From NCBI GenBank assembly GCA_036877525.1, contig JAZGTH010000071.1:2223501-2287500 (forward strand): DNA of 64,000 nucleotides, read 5' to 3'. The notes beneath the pieces were generated by a model. The model was not told the DNA's origin, did no database searches, and worked only from the letters and a program-made list of their open reading frames with translations. Below, in pieces: positions 37,622 through 49,310 of the stretch (its first letter is position 1; the number at the start of each line of letters is the position of its first letter). This DNA comes from Chromobotia macracanthus (lineage: Eukaryota; Chordata; Actinopteri; Cypriniformes; Botiidae). A program made the translations under genes and the position numbers.

Positions 37622-40600
37622 TTGTTTCTGAGCTGGGTTCTTGGGTGTAAGATTTTGGTCAGCTTGTTTCTGGTCGTGAAATGTTGTTGTGGTATGCAGT
37701 GTTTTATTCAGAATTCCTCAACCATTTCATGATCTTGTAGCTGGACCTGTTGCAGTTTTAATGAAGGTCGGTACGAAGTCACAAAGCCACTGGGTAACAT
37801 ATTTTCTGTGTTTACTTTTTCTGGATTCTATTGGTCCTTTTTCTGGATTCCTATTGGTCGACTAATGACTCACATTCTGTATTCCAGTGGGTGGCAGGAA
37901 TCAAACTGCTGTTGATGATTTTCTTCTGCTGTCCAGATATAAATCACATGCTAAAAGCCAGTTTGCTTTCCTTTGTATGTTCTGCGAATGTTCCTGCATA
38001 TCTTCATCTGTCTGTGTGTGCAAACGTGTGGTTGTGTCTTATTGCCCGTTTAATGGTTGGAGACGCTGGTGAGATCATTAAATGACACAGTTTGTTTCTG
38101 TTAAACTGGCATTGAGAAAGCTGATGCCGAGGTTTAGTTCTGAAAGATCTTTCAAAGTGGAAAGAGTACAGTGGCTTTCAAAGCAATCCCCCAGATTATT
38201 GCCATATACACTGTTTGATGACCATAAAAATGTCACAACTTTTTTTTTTGATTCCAGTCTGAAATATAACCTGGACAAGTTTTTTTTCAAATTCACAGAT
38301 ATGATTCACCAATTGATCAAAGTGTGCTTTATCTATATGGAAAAATGGATTTGACCATCTTGTTACTCTATGCAAATAAGACATATAAGGCATTTAGATG
38401 AGTTTTAGTCAAGATGAGATTGGTGCTGAGAGGGCGGGGCTGCGGGGAGTGTCTACATGTCGTCCTGCTTAATATTCATGAGGAGCGTTGGCTGAGAGAA
38501 GCAATTATAATGGAGGGTAACAGGGTTCAGCTTTAGACGTACGACAGTGACCTTCATGTGCTGCTCTCTTCCTTCATTTGCTATTTAAACACACTCGTTT
38601 ATCACCGTCCTGCTGTCACAGTTGTCAGCGATGCAGGTGCGTTTCCGATAAGACGCATGAAACGGTGTTTTGTTCCTAATGATTTATCACATTACTTCAC
38701 TTTTGTCTGTCATTTTTACCTCCTTGTATCTCTGTCGGTTCGTCTGTGTTTTCATCTCTTTTCTAGCTGTCAGGGTCTCTCAACTTATAAATTCAGTGTT
38801 TTTACACAGTTTTCCTGGGTAATCTGAGCCGTCACAGTCAGGTGTGAAAAATTTAACTGCCAAGTGATGAAATGTACAAAAGCACAAATTCTGGCACTTG
38901 GTTAAATGCCACCAAATCTTAGAAGAAAATAAAGGAAAACTTAACATTAACATTTACGTTTTTATTTATACATGAGTAGAAGCATGACCATCAAGATTTG
39001 GGGTGTATAAATAAACATACAAAGTAAATTGTATGTTTCATTCAATGTGACATTCATTCGATTTACAACCATTAAACAGATTCCCTGTTTAAAGTCTGCA
39101 TGAAGCAGAAGTTGCAGCTGACTTCAGTGTTATGACATGATTCAAAGTAAAACAGAAAGTGGATGCCGTGGCTTGTTTTTTTCCACTGGGAATTGATCTG
39201 TTCTAGAAAAGTGGTGTTTTCAAGTGCACAGTAACTGACCATTGGAGGGGAGTGGTTAATAGCTCTGGCTCCGCCCAAGCCGTCAGACTGACATCATCAG
39301 AGAAGATCTGCCGTTCAAGAGAGGAAGAACATTTTCAGATTTTGATAGTTTTGAGCTACAGGAGTGCAAAGGATTTGCAGGTACGTTTGTTAAGCTTAAC
39401 AACAGTACAGAAAAACAAGCGACATGAGCCTCAAAATGTTTTGACTTTGAGGGCTTCAACATCAACTGTCTTGTGCTGTCTATAAAATAAATGAATCTTC
39501 ATGACGGACGACCACAAACCGTTTTCCATTGCCACAAATACAGTAAGAATTTACGACCTGTGTTTTATGTGAGGTTGAATATCAACTCGGTCATAAATAA
39601 CTGTAAGTGATTGCTGAAATAACAAATGAAACAGAAGTGAAAGTTGAGGAGGTCTGAGCGATATAAACTTCATTTCACCCTGAAGCACAAAACTGATCCT
39701 TTATTCAGCTCCCTATAAAGTTCAACTCTGACTGAGAGACATTTTAAAGCACTTCATGATCTCTTGTTTAGAGAAAGGTTGTTATTTTTACTCATTTTGG
39801 TCTCAGGTTGTCTCAGTGGAGGTTGAACCACCTTTTATAGCCTGAGGAGACTGAAAATTGATTTGATTACAAAGTTTACATCACTATTTCATACTTAATT
39901 TACATGGAATAAATTTACAGCTTTTTCTTCATGTGCCTCTATCTATATAATGTGCCCTTTCTAAAAATATGATCCTACCAACATCCGTTTGTTGTGTTTA
40001 TATTATATTAAAACACGTTTATATTGTGTTTTATATCGCCATATGCTGTTTCGCTCCGCTCTCTCACATTTATTGTCACCTTAGTGCTAAACATCTGTAC
40101 TGAGTTAACAGAGTACTACACACAAGGTTAAATTGCTCAATTAGACATGAAGTTTCTTTATTTACCCAAAGCGTGTACGAAAAAATACTTCAAGGTGACA
40201 GCCTCAATTTCCCAGTCCAGAATCAAACTTTTTATTTTTAACTTTTTTTTCCCCAAGCAGGTACACTGCCATTATCGGACAAATGTGGACAGAACAATGC
40301 CATCAATCACACCGACGTGCAGTAACGAGCTTCAAACCTCAGAGCTCTGCCTCTATTTCTGACGTTCGTTTGGAAGTTACGTTTACGGTCAACCCCTTCC
40401 TGTTTGCAACAAGTAGTCAAAGGTAATTCATTTACATTTTCATTTGAAAGTCATTCAACTTTCAGAATGTTATGAAAACTACGTCTGTCATTTAAAGGAA
40501 TGGTGCACCCAGAAATAACTCATAATTTTTTTTTTAATGGACAAGTTTTTTAATTTTGAAGCTTAATTTTTTATATTAATATCTGTTTCTGTTTTATTCA

Positions 40601-40754
40601 AAAGTTGTGTGAAAATTGATATTAACAACTTCAATGTTTTTGCTTTTGTGTTCGACAGAAGAAAGTTTTATTTATTTATTTTGTTTGCCTCAGCTGCAGT
40701 TGAGCTCCACACAGGTTAGTAACCTTAACCTCACGCAGGTTTCAGTGTCTATTA

Positions 40755-40758
<4 letters not shown>
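37622..40758. other. Noncoding interval
   Basis: No gene seen. It includes GGGCGGGGCTGCGGGG at about 38432 followed by a TTAATATTCATGAGG motif, which recurs in similar form near 32800 and 36030 and probably belongs to an old dispersed repeat. Another fragment with TTTAAAGGAATGGTGCACCC lies at 40492-40515. Confidence 0.55.

Positions 40759-40808
<50 letters not shown>
40759..40808. repeat. (AT)25 microsatellite
   Basis: Fifty bases of uninterrupted AT. Confidence 0.97.
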
Positions 40809-40810
<2 letters not shown>

Positions 40811-40877
40811 TGCTCGTCTTCTAATTTTACGTTTTATTTATAGTGCAGTGCAGCACAGGATGTATATGGCCTGTAAC

Positions 40878-40881
<4 letters not shown>

Positions 40882-40966
<85 letters not shown>
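40882..40966. repeat. (TC)42 microsatellite
   Basis: Uninterrupted TC for about 85 bases, only 73 bases after the AT tract. Ser-Leu frames here are artefacts. Confidence 0.97.
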
Positions 40967-40968
<2 letters not shown>

Positions 40969-41394
40969 CCGAGCTGGATTCAGTCGTGCAGGGCCGGTAT
41001 GAAAGCGTTGATTTGTGTCTTCTATCTCTTCATGTCTGCCGCCAGCATTGATTTCATATGAACTTCACCTTTAAGGGCTGCCGTTTCGTGACAAGGTCCA
41101 TTTTCTCTTTTACCGTTTACTGGATGACGGTTTCACATGCAGAAAATATATCAGGTCTCTTTTATTGTTATTGAGCGGACTGCCATACAGAAGCGACCTT
41201 CCTGTGAAATGCTTTGAGAATGTGTTCCAATTTACATTTAGTGCTTTGAAACTGTTCTGTTATTGACTGTATTCAAGAATTATGATGGAAGACTATGACA
41301 TTATTATATTGACATTTATTTCTAGCTAAATGTTGTAAAGTGTGAAATATTTTAATATGCATGTGTGAGATGGGCTGTGTTCAAAATGCAACAT

Positions 41395-41545
41395 GAGCTT
41401 GATGCATATGTATGTAGGCAAGCGCAATGCATTGTGGGATACAGTTTCCCACCAAGTGTGTTCAGTCGAATACAACATTTTGGCCTACAGAAAATATGCA
41501 TACTGCATGCATTGCATACTGTCGAAATAGCATGGACCATGCTTT
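41395..41545 (+). mobile_element. Dispersed repeat with TGCATTGTGGGATAC and GCATACTG motifs
   Basis: It contains GCGCAATGCATTGTGGGATAC and repeated ATGCATACTGCATGC, then CGAAATAGCAT. A reverse-oriented relative lies at 62270-62415. It resembles the abundant GCATAC-type palindromic repeats of cyprinids. Ends are not resolved. Confidence 0.6.
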
Positions 41546-44506
41546 TCCAAACATAGTCATGGAAATCAAATTTTCTGTGTGTGTGTGTGAGGATGGAAGC
41601 AATCAGTCTGCGAAGATTCAAATGGATGGATACCAGGAAAATTCCCCATTCACCTATTCTCCGCTGAAGCCCGGACTCCACCCTCACCCCCTCCCTCCCC
41701 ATTTTCTTTATTTTGTATTTTTTTCAATGCTGCAGTATTTCCTGATTGATGAGAGGCTGCAATTGGACTCATCCATCATGACTGGACCAGGTGAAGCATC
41801 TATCTCTCTCACTCCTGATTGAACTTCAGAGGAAGCACATGTCAAACTTTTTCACTCTGGTCTGCATGTCTGGAACATTTCTGCAGCTTTTACAGGACGT
41901 ACAGCTCAAAAATAAAATCTGTGAACAAGCGTCAAGATCTTGTTTGTACTGTTATTATCTTTTGTTTAGGTTCTGTAGTTAATCATGGTACCAAGAGTTG
42001 ATTTGAGACTCAGTGAGCCTCTTTAATGAAACATAATACATTTCTCTGTAAATCTTTTTTTAAAAATGTAAGTTTGACCAACAGTTGTAAGGATTGTATC
42101 ACGAACGATTTAAATGAATTGGTTTTACTCATGTTTTATGAATGAGGCCCTCTGAGAGATATTTCCAGCCCTGGTACTCTAGGGAAAGATAATTTTTGCT
42201 GCACTGGCTTTTTTAATGTAACGTTTAATAATTCACATTGTTCAAAAATTCAAGAGACGTTTGACTGGAAGGGTTCTTACGGTGATGTGTTTGTTACGTC
42301 CTTGTCCATTGCAGGCTATTTTTAAAAATTGTAAGACACACAGTTTAAATATACAAAAATCATCAGTTTTGACACAGCGGAGAGCAAACTTACGGCTGTT
42401 TTTATGGTTAGTGCAAAGAGAAAATATGTGCTTTGACAGTCTTGTATTACAAGTGTGTGTTCCCTGAAGCCATTTTCAAAAGCTGTTGAAAAATACAAGA
42501 ATATGTGATTGTGAGTCTTTTCTCAGTCTTTTGCTTTGACTTAAAAGTAGTTTGGGTGGGTTTGAGCACCTCCCATCTTCAGCTGACCCACACCCCAAAC
42601 AACCCCTTGTGATTTTCACCCTGCCTGCTGGGACACAGGTTCGAATGTGAACTGCATTGTTTGTTGAATTGAGTTTGGAAGAATTTTAAAACGTTGTAAA
42701 CGGATACAACAATGCGATTGAGTGTCATGATTAATATAATAAGAATATAAATGATTTCACATCAGACAGCAATATAACACTGACAACAGCATTGGTAACT
42801 CCATCCCAGTGTGCAAGAGCTTTTAGACATATAAACATTATTTAATAGCTTGGCAGTATGATACATCACTCTTCTCTTGCATTCAGCAGATACTGTCCAT
42901 CAAACCGTGGTCTACACACACCGCATGACCCTGTACATCAACCCAAACCGGCAGGAAGACAGACGCGTGATGTATTCCACACTCCGGGAGAGGTCGAGAT
43001 GGAGAATACAGGGGTAATCAAGAAGTAAGAGGTAAGAAGACACGCCGCCCACCTTACGTAAACAAACCCCAGGGCATTATGGGTAATATGGGCCAAAGAG
43101 TGCAGATAACGAAAAAAAACTCTCAGGTTGGTTTTCTCTCCTCTTCTTCATCACCGAATGTCATCTCGGGGGGACAGAGGTGCTGGTTTTTACCTTCGCA
43201 TGATGAATGACCATTTCTCTCAATTTCTGTCCTCGTGTCGCATTTCACTCAGTTTGCGTCAAGCCGTCACATGGACTGTGCGGGAGACACCCGGGGGCGG
43301 CGACAGACGGAGAGGTGCGAGCCGAGAGGAAAATGCTTGGTCAATAAATTAATCTGTCACTTTATTCCCCTCATTTTTCTTTTGCTTTTCTCGTCTTCAG
43401 GGATGTACTGAATGAATACATAACAGACGGAAGGTGCAGCAGCCACGATCCAGAGACGTTGAGTTTGACAGCTCGAAGGAGACTGACGATACCTCAGAGA
43501 TCCCTGAAGACGACACTTGTCCATTACGGGATTTTAAGGTCAAAAACAGAGAGGGCTTGATTTGCATAGATTAAACATATTCGCAGTTTTAATCAGTGAA
43601 TATGTACAGATGTGTGCAAGGCCGCTTAGGGCTCATGGCCACCATGGGCCCTTCGAAGTAAAGTTCTGAGGTCCCCTTGTTAATAATAATAACTTATTGC
43701 TAATTTATTGTTTGTTTTGAGGGGTTGTGAAATAATTATACATTCAAATTTGTGAAGACTGTGTTGTGCCACCATTCTTGGGTAGACCAAAAAAATCCAT
43801 ATATTTAGGTTGAACATATTCTAGGCACTATAAAGATTATAAAGTGACCATCTAACAACCAACCAGACTACCATATCAACCCCTTAGCAACACCCTGGCC
43901 AGTTTTGAAAGCACCAGTCACACTGCTTTTTGAAAAATGTAAGAATCGTATTGACCTAAACATTTTAAAGGTAGCTAATGTTTAGATGTAGGACCAGAGC
44001 TGTGATTGTTTAATGATGCTTTTTCAGGCCCAACAAATGATCTCGTCTTTTTTGGGTATTTAAGAACATGCGCTCAATTAACCAAAAGATGATAAATTGG
44101 ATGGTTTCTCCATGTCGTCAGTGTTGAGGAATTCTAACTGACGGCGGGGTCCAGCTCACGACCTCTGCAGCTTTCCCTCAGTCTTTACTATGATGGAAAA
44201 CAGCTTATACTTTCACACACACACACATTTCAACATCTCGCCCACTCTGTCTCTATCACAGTCTCTCTCTCTCTGTGTCTCCCTTGAGTTTACTCTGCCC
44301 TTGCCTCAGGCTTTCTCGTGTCTCACACTATAAGTGATGACCTGAGAAATTAATCCTGCCACTCGCTCACAGACACCAGCTTTATCCAGAGCGGCCGGAT
44401 TTGCCGCTCAGGGCGAATTCACTCATTCACGAATGAAAATGAAGTTTGAGAAGATTAAGTGTTAACATCTAAACAAACAAACATATTCGTCTTATTCATT
44501 AAACTA
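41546..44506. other. Noncoding interval
   Basis: No firm gene. A strong acceptor-like tract ends at 43400, followed by a 50-codon open stretch (discussed as a finding). A GTTGCTAG-family fragment lies at 43857-43905 (reverse orientation). A short CA run lies at 44214-44227. Confidence 0.5.
43857..43905 (-). repeat. GTTGCTAG-type repeat fragment
   Basis: AACAACCAACCAGACTACCA then CTTAGCAACACCCTGG is the reverse complement of the unit seen at 22385-22595. Confidence 0.6.
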
Positions 44507-44625
44507 CCCAGCTAACAGGGAATGTTGGCTAATGTTTTCTAAAAGTTCTCTCAAAGTTAAAAAATGTTTTTGCAGTAACGTTAGTCGAAAATTATCTTAA
44601 CGTTATATATCGTAGATCAAAATAA
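44507..44625 (+). mobile_element. AACGTT-rich MITE copy, 3'-truncated
   Basis: It begins CCCAGCTAACAGGGAATG and continues with GGCTAATGTTTTC, AAAGTTCTCTCAAAGTTAAA and GCAGTAACGTTAGTCG as in the other copies. The right end is absent. Confidence 0.75.
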
Positions 44626-45453
44626 ATAAAGTGCTGCGAGTTCTTCCCAGTATAAGACCAGGAACATGTATTTATTAAGTAAACAGGGTCAATTTTGATT
44701 TCACATTGACCAGTAAAAGGACAATTTACAGCCACTCACAGAACAGAAATTGCGACGTAAACCTTATAGAAACCGCCACAGTCATCAGTTTTACTTTATG
44801 ACTGTCATATATTAAATGTCTCTTGTCCTGGTGAAATGAACCTTGTTTGGAAATCAGGGCAGTGTAGGGAACATCGGCTCCCTGGGGCGTAGAAAACACA
44901 GAAAACAAGCGACACAGATTGTAGTGCTGCAGTCAGGCAATATCACACAGACCGTTTAAAACGAATCAATTCTTCATTAACTCTCATTTTATCATATCAT
45001 CTGTATCCAGCGTGACACTGAGAATTTCTTAGATGCCCGTCGAATCAATGGCAAGTTAAGTTGATCATGTGATCTTGTGAGGTGCAACCGTGCATGTGAC
45101 GGGGCGGGCGGCGGCTAACAAAACAAGGCCACACCTCTACCCACAATGCATTGCTGTTTTTGCTGAGTTTATTGTAGGTCATAAGTTAGCTTAATTATGT
45201 TTGACTTACTGTTATGTTTCAACATATAAGTAACATAAACGCTCTATTAACTGGCTGTTGCCTTTTACTGGCAACATTATTAATACGTTGTCATGCGTTT
45301 CGTGAGTTTCCATTTATATTATCTTTATGCAACCTTTCAGCCGTGGTCTTCATAATTAGTATCTCCAGTTTAATAACAGAGTAAGAAACAGACTCCAGCT
45401 TTCACTGAAGCTGATTGCCCGTGTACAGCCTACCAAACATGTTAAATGAGCAT

Positions 45454-45570
45454 GCAGTATTTGCAGTAATTGCAGTATTTGCTGTACATGCAATATATGA
45501 CATATATGCAGTCAATGCCATACATGCAATATACGTGGTATATGCTGTAAATGCAGTATATGCATTATAT
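45454..45570 (+). repeat. Degenerate 9-bp array, 13 units in perfect register
   Basis: Thirteen consecutive 9-mers vary around GCAGTATAT (for example GCAGTATTT, GCTGTACAT, GCAATATAC), with no indel in 117 bases. The frame stays open and reads as an Ala-Val/Ile-Tyr/Asn/His/Phe repeat. It is followed by ordinary sequence and has no other coding support, so I call it a repeat. Confidence 0.85.
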
Positions 45571-45592
45571 AGCCCTCGGTGCAGCTGTATTT

Positions 45593-45712
45593 CTGCAGCT
45601 CAGCTGGTAAAACATAATGCTAAGATCATAGATTTGAGTCCCAGTGATCACATACTGATAAAGTGAAGAGTTTACCTGAAACACCCCGCAAATAAAGTGT
45701 TTTTCACAATGC
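45593..45712 (+). mobile_element. tRNA-derived SINE, 3'-truncated
   Basis: TCTGCAGCTCAGCTGGTAAA (A-box-like) is followed by GATTTGAGTCCCAG (B-box-like), CACATACTGATAAAGTGAAG and TTTACCTGAA. These match the copy at 27229-27370. Confidence 0.75.
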
Positions 45713-45989
45713 ATGTGTAACGATTTTACATACAGAGATAAAGCGGAGAACTTGAGATGAATGTCTGCTTCATTTAACATCATATCTGTGCTTAATGCAA
45801 GAAAGAAAATGAGATCAGACACAAGGAATGATCATGAATTTTAATATCGGGCTAAATGTATTGCTTAAAACACTACTGCTAATAATATGCCACTCCACCT
45901 GGAGCTTTATTATACTGATTTATAATGCACTTCCATCAGTTTCATCACGACCTTCAGAAAACAATCTCACTTCCATTGAAATCAATGGC

Positions 45990-46340
45990 GCTCATTCTCT
46001 TCAAACGCGCCCGGAGCGCCGCGGAGTCTCCGCGTCTCCGTTTCTCCGTGTCTGTCGCTTTAGTGCACCGCCTTTATTTCCCGTGTTCTCCGGTAACAGA
46101 AGAGCCACACTCATCTCCATCATCCACTCATCACTCATCTCCATCATCCACTCATCACTCATCTCCATCATCCACTCATCACTCATCTCCATCATCCACT
46201 CATCACTCATCTCCACGCATCATTACATTTCATTACGGTTGTCGGATCGCATCCCGGCCCAAAAGCGCAATCGGTCCCCGGCGCGCCGCGAGCCGCGCCG
46301 CGCCGCCTGCTTATCTTGTCCGCCGCAGCGGGTGATGGAG
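45990..46340. promoter_or_regulatory. CpG-rich block, possible CpG island
   Basis: High GC and CpG content in two parts, 45998-46065 (CGCGCCCGGAGCGCCGCGG region) and 46230-46335 (GGCGCGCCGCGAGCCGCGCC region), separated by a 24-bp minisatellite. Open frames run through it on both strands, as usual for CpG islands. No splice-bounded exon was recognised. Confidence 0.45.
46107..46216. repeat. 24-bp minisatellite, about 4.6 units
   Basis: Units of TCACTCATCTCCATCATCCA then CTCA repeat almost without change. The reverse strand reads as a Met-Met-Glu-Met-Ser-Asp-Glu-Trp repeat, which is an artefact. Confidence 0.96.
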
Positions 46341-46383
46341 AAGGTCCCCTGATGGAGAAGGTCCCCTGATGGAGAAGGTCCCC
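46333..46383. repeat. 17-bp minisatellite, three identical units
   Basis: TGATGGAGAAGGTCCCC three times without change. Confidence 0.97.
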
Positions 46384-46506
46384 TGAGCTCCGCTGAATAC
46401 CCCTGATAACACAAATGACCAGAGCTGAAGTGTGTGTGTGTTTCAGCAAGGTTTAATGCTGGTGCCATGTGAAGGTTACCTGGTAACTTAGTTGTTTTGG
46501 ATAATA

Positions 46507-46989
46507 ATTTCAAATCATTATCTAGTTATCTATTATAAAATCATTAATCATTTCAAATCATTATCTAGTTATCTATTATCAAATCATTAATCATTTCAAA
46601 TCATTATCTAGTTATCTATTATCAAATCATTAATCATTTCAAATCATTATCTAGTTATCTATTATCAAATCATTAATAATTTCAAATCATTATCTAGTTA
46701 TCTATTATCAAATCATTAATAATTTCAAATCATTATCTAGTTATCTATTATCAAATCATTAATAATTTCAAATCATTATCTAGTTATCTATTATCAAATC
46801 ATTAATAATTTCAAATCATTATCTAGTTATCTATTATCAAATCATTAATCATTTCAAATCATTATCTAGTTATCTATTATCAAATCATTAATAATTTCAA
46901 ATCATTATCTAGTTATCTATTATCAAATCATTAATAATTTCAAATCATTATCTAGTTATCTATTATCAAATCATTAATAATTTCAAATC
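46507..46989. repeat. 43-bp minisatellite, eleven units plus a partial one
   Basis: The marker TCTAGTTATC recurs at exact 43-base steps from 46521 to 46951. Units differ only at one or two sites (AATCATTTC versus AATAATTTC, and TTATAAAATC in the first). There are no indels, so the array is young. Confidence 0.97.
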
Positions 46990-47018
46990 GTAAATAATAT
47001 CTAGACATCTAGGCATCA

Positions 47019-47334
47019 CCCCAGCTCACAATTTTAGGTTGGAAGAAGGTTCTCCTAACGTTTCCATTAGTAACAAACACGTTTAAAGTGTTATTTTAAA
47101 GTCCTGGCAACATCCAAAATGTCCAGTTTGTTAGACATTTATTTATTAAGTATTAAAGGTATTGCTTGGTTATAAGAACGTTATTCAAACATTTTTTTTA
47201 ATTCGGTAACTTTCTACAACCTTCCACTAACTACTTTTACATTTTTTACTAACGTTACTGCAAGAATGTTTTTGATAACTTCAAAAGGAAAGGAAACTAA
47301 GGAAAAAAAGCCAACGTTTTGAGAACGTTCCCTG
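47019..47334 (-). mobile_element. AACGTT-rich MITE copy, near full length
   Basis: It starts CCCCAGCTCACAATTTTAGG and ends CGTTTTGAGAACGTTCCCTG, the reverse of the complete copy at 30601. It retains the TTACTAACGTTACTGCAAG segment. Confidence 0.78.
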
Positions 47335-49048
47335 TACATTACTATTGTCTTCTTGTAAGTGATGTACATATCTTTATTCTGTGGTATTTGTTGTTAGTGC
47401 AGCTTACACAGTCTGTAAAGTTTACCATATTTTTACACCGCTGACTATTTGTAGCAGTTGTTGACAGGCTGGGTGTGCTGTAAATACATCAGAACACATA
47501 CACACATTTTGTTCCAGGATGCAATTTGATAACTGATTGCAAATATTAAACCAGACCCAACATGATTTGTTCAGTATGTGCTGTTTCCAAATGAATGCTG
47601 GTCCTGGTACAGTGCAGGTAATGACAAGCCTGTCCTTGATTCACACACACACCAGGGCGAGTTACCAAGATCTGGAACAGGGCTGGAATAAGAAGCCATC
47701 TTTTTCATTTCACAGATCAAATGACAGTTTGCTCTAAAAATGTATGTGTGCGCCGAGAAACGAGGTGAGAGAGTGAATCTGTGATTGTGTGAGCAAGCTG
47801 TGTCCATATCAGTGTGTGTGTGAGAGGTAGAGAGAGAGAGAGATGATATAGCCGGGATCTGTCATCTGTTGCCGGGTTCGAGACATCTGGAGTGGCCAGA
47901 TGCCTGGCTGGTCACTAATCTCACCAACATCTCATTATGACCACTGATCAATCAGTCTGTCTCACCGGCCCTGCAGACCGCACATTTGTGACTAAAGAAA
48001 AATAACCTGCTTCACCCACACGAGGACAGGACATCACAAATGGAGTGTCTTTATTCTCAATTGTTTCTCCTTGAGATCTCCTTGACAAAATGGAGACTTT
48101 TCTCTGGAGACCTCAGAAATCTCACGCGTGTCTTCCCTGGGGTTTTAGAAGAGATCTTAACATCTCCAACTTTGCTTAAAAGTAGCTGGATTCAAAAGTC
48201 AAGATCTCAAAATGATCTCAAACATTTCTCATCAAATTCTTCCAAGGTCAAATTATCTAAGATATGCCATCCATATTTGTTTTATAATTCTGTCTTCTTA
48301 GTAATTAAACAATGATGTCAGTTAATTTTCTCAGCAGGAAACTTGCTTCTGTATTTCTATGCAACGTTTTATATCATCTGATGATGTGTTTTGGTCTGCA
48401 GAAATCTTTTAATTTGAGAAAAAACAAATCTAATGTCAAACATCATTCAGCATGTTCTGATTTTAGAATTTTTTAAAAAATAAATCGGACCAAAAACTTG
48501 GAAAAAGAAAAGCAACGTCATATTTCTAGTTTCATGGACAGGAACTGAGAGAAGATTTATCGTGGCTCTTTTGAGAAAAATGACGTTGAGAGAACAAGTC
48601 GTAACATTTGTTTTGTTTTCCAGGTGTGGATCTGCGGGACACTGTAAATGCAGCACACACAGTCATCTCAAAAGAAACGCTCAGAGCTTTGACCGCAGCA
48701 GGAAAGATGTTTTCATGTGTGTGGAGAAACACAAAAGATGAAGCTGGCCACAGCAGAATAGGAAAACCCCTGAGATCTGAGTTTCATTAAGAAGATCATT
48801 CAGACTGTTATATTATGGCCTGGAAGATATGATGGGTGATATCAACAGGTGAGCTCATCTCGTGTTGGTCAGTTCAACAGAAATAATAACATTACCACAG
48901 GGCAGAGAGTTTCCTTCACACACAACAACTAAATTCTTCTGGGTGGGAAATGTTTTTTTTCCTTTTTTAGCAGTAAAGTTGCTTAGGAAAAACAAAAACG
49001 GACACAAATGAGACAATCATAGACATACAGTACGAGTATTGGGCTATA
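47335..49048. other. Noncoding interval
   Basis: No firm gene. 48040-48300 is rich in GAGATCTC-like motifs shared loosely with 15750-15860 and 54770-54960 (TTGTTTCTCCTTGA), suggesting an old dispersed repeat. An acceptor/donor pair bounding 48624-48848 is discussed as a finding. Confidence 0.5.
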
Positions 49049-49310
49049 GGGGCAGTTGTGACCTACTGGTTAGTGAGTCGGGCTTATGATCAGAAGGTAG
49101 CTGGTTCGATTTCAGCGCTGGTAGGTAGCAACTGAAGTGCCCTTGAGCAAGGCACCTAACCCCCGATTGCTCCCCGGGTGCAGCAGTGCTGCCCACTGCC
49201 CTGTGTGTGTGTGTGTGTGTGTGTGTTCACTCCTCACCAGTGATGGTTAAATGCAGAGGTCACATTTTGGGTATGAGTTACCATATCTGACAAAATATGT
49301 TACTTTCAAT
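49049..49310 (+). mobile_element. tRNA-derived SINE with the TTGAGCAAGGCACCTAACCC core and a (GT)12 run
   Basis: The head has CTGGTTAGTGAGTCGG (A-box-like) and GCTGGTTCGATTTC (B-box-like). The body has CTTGAGCAAGGCACCTAACC, then CCCGGGTGCAGCAG and CTGCCCACTGCC, as in the abundant fish SINEs of the HE1/HAmo type. A GT microsatellite at 49202-49226 lies inside it, and GGTTAAATGCAGAGGTCACA follows. Confidence 0.88.

Noticed and set aside
41352..41702. 116-codon minus-strand frame
   Set aside because: It runs through the GCATAC-type dispersed repeat and has no family resemblance.
45828..46352. 174-codon plus-strand frame crossing the CpG block
   Set aside because: It crosses the 24-bp minisatellite, is open in overlapping frames on both strands, and shows no family motif. 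Stop codons are simply rare in GC-rich sequence.
49049..49130. Possible tRNA gene
   Set aside because: Box A- and B-like motifs are present, but there is no cloverleaf, and it continues into a SINE body.
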